The notes beneath the pieces were generated by a model. That model was not told the DNA's origin and did no database searches. It saw only the letters and a list, made by a program, of their open reading frames with translations. 6,716 bases of DNA from Sphingomonas sp. UBA1000 (lineage in GTDB: Bacteria; Pseudomonadota; Alphaproteobacteria; Sphingomonadales; Sphingomonadaceae). Made by a program: the position numbers and the translations under genes. Location of the stretch: the NCBI GenBank assembly GCA_002291855.1, contig DBAW01000007.1, positions 1-6,716 of the forward strand, given 5' to 3'. This document shows, one piece after another, positions 5,967 through 6,716 of this stretch (the first letter of the stretch is position 1; each line of letters begins with the position of its first letter).

Positions 5967-6716
5967 AGCGTTCTTCACAGGCGAACTCGACTCGCTTCGG
6001 CAGGAAGGGCGCTACCGCATCTTCGCCGAGCTGGAGCGGCGGCGCGGTGCCTTCCCGCGCGCCACGCGCCATGTCGATGGCGATCTGCGCGATGTGACCG
6101 TCTGGTGCTCCAACGACTATCTGGGCATGGGCCAGCATCCCAAGGTGCTGACGGCAATGCACGAGACTCTCGACCGCTGCGGCGCGGGCGCGGGCGGCAC
6201 GCGCAACATCTCCGGCACCACGCACCAGCATGCGCAGCTGGAGGCGGAGCTGGCCGACCTCCACGGCAAGGATGCGGCATTGCTGTTCACCTCCGGCTAT
6301 GTGTCGAACTGGGCGGCGCTCAGCACGCTAGCATCGCGCCTGCCCGACTGCGTCGTGCTGTCGGATGCCGGCAATCACGCCTCGATGATCGAAGGCATCC
6401 GCCACAGCCGCGCCGAATGTCAGGTGTTCGCGCACAATGACTGGCGCGATCTCGACCGGCGGCTGGCAGCCATCGGCCCTGACCGGGCGAAGCTGGTGGC
6501 GTTCGAAAGCGTCTATTCGATGGACGGCGATATCGCGCCCATCGCCGAGATTCTCGACGTGTGCGAAGCGCATGGCGCGATGTCCTATATCGACGAAGTC
6601 CATGCGGTCGGGCTGTATGGCCCGCGCGGCGGCGGCGTGGCCGAGCGCGAAGGGCTGATGGACCGGATCACGGTGATCGAAGGGACGCTCGGCAAGGCCT
6701 ATGGCGTGATGGGCGG
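5956..6716 (+). CDS. hemA: 5-aminolevulinate synthase, 3'-truncated by window edge
   Basis: PLP-dependent enzyme condensing glycine and succinyl-CoA to 5-aminolevulinate, the first step of tetrapyrrole synthesis by the C4 (Shemin) route used in Alphaproteobacteria. The window holds 253 codons with no stop, out of about 400 in the family. It starts MDYEAFF and contains EGRYRIF (17-23, with R21), VWCSNDYLGMGQHP (near 56-69), GAGAGGTRNISGTTHQH (76-92), SDAGNHASMIEGIR (136-149, with H141), FESVYSMDGD (184-193), YIDEVHAVGLYGPRGGG (211-227) and TLGKAYGVMGG at the edge. K247 is the predicted PLP Schiff-base lysine, and D213 and H216 are cofactor-contact residues, by comparison with Rhodobacter capsulatus numbering, which runs one higher. 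The ATG overlaps the puhE stop by 11 nt. The placement ties supply of precursor to the photosynthesis operon. Whether the genome has a second ALA synthase cannot be seen here. Confidence 0.97.
   Translation, partial: MDYEAFFTGELDSLRQEGRYRIFAELERRRGAFPRATRHVDGDLRDVTVWCSNDYLGMGQHPKVLTAMHETLDRCGAGAGGTRNISGTTHQHAQLEAELADLHGKDAALLFTSGYVSNWAALSTLASRLPDCVVLSDAGNHASMIEGIRHSRAECQVFAHNDWRDLDRRLAAIGPDRAKLVAFESVYSMDGDIAPIAEILDVCEAHGAMSYIDEVHAVGLYGPRGGGVAEREGLMDRITVIEGTLGKAYGVMG

Overview
The window is a continuous piece of a bacteriochlorophyll-based photosynthesis gene cluster, all on the + strand. The genes in order are 3'-bchM, lhaA, puhA, puhB, puhC, a small unnamed conserved-type ORF, acsF, puhE and 5'-hemA. 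This matches the well-known bchFNBHLM-lhaA-puhABC-(orf)-acsF-puhE-hemA arrangement of Alphaproteobacteria with a type-II (purple, quinone-type) reaction centre. High GC, an ALA-synthase-type hemA, and an O2-dependent cyclase (acsF) inside the puh operon point to an aerobic anoxygenic phototroph. A sphingomonad-like organism is my best guess; that placement is inference from gene order and protein flavour, not from a search.

Layout: bases 1-487 hold the C-terminal two thirds of BchM (Mg-protoporphyrin IX methyltransferase). Bases 487-1911 encode LhaA, a 474-aa PucC-family membrane protein for light-harvesting 1 (LH1) assembly. After the only real intergenic gap in the window (22 nt, with a clear Shine-Dalgarno) comes puhA (reaction centre H subunit). 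Then come the assembly factors puhB and puhC, a 97-aa soluble protein of unknown function (3815-4108), acsF (Mg-protoporphyrin monomethylester oxidative cyclase), puhE (polytopic assembly protein) and hemA (5-aminolevulinate synthase, cut by the right edge).

How they work together: HemA makes the first tetrapyrrole precursor. BchM methylates Mg-protoporphyrin IX, and its product is the direct substrate of AcsF, which closes the isocyclic ring. PuhA, B, C and E with LhaA build the reaction centre-LH1 complex that receives the finished pigment. Every junction except lhaA/puhA is a 1-11 nt overlap, so translation is probably coupled across a single polycistronic message. No mobile element, RNA gene, CRISPR array or terminator was seen. 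I found no undescribed multi-gene system. The least explained element is the 97-aa ORF between puhC and acsF.
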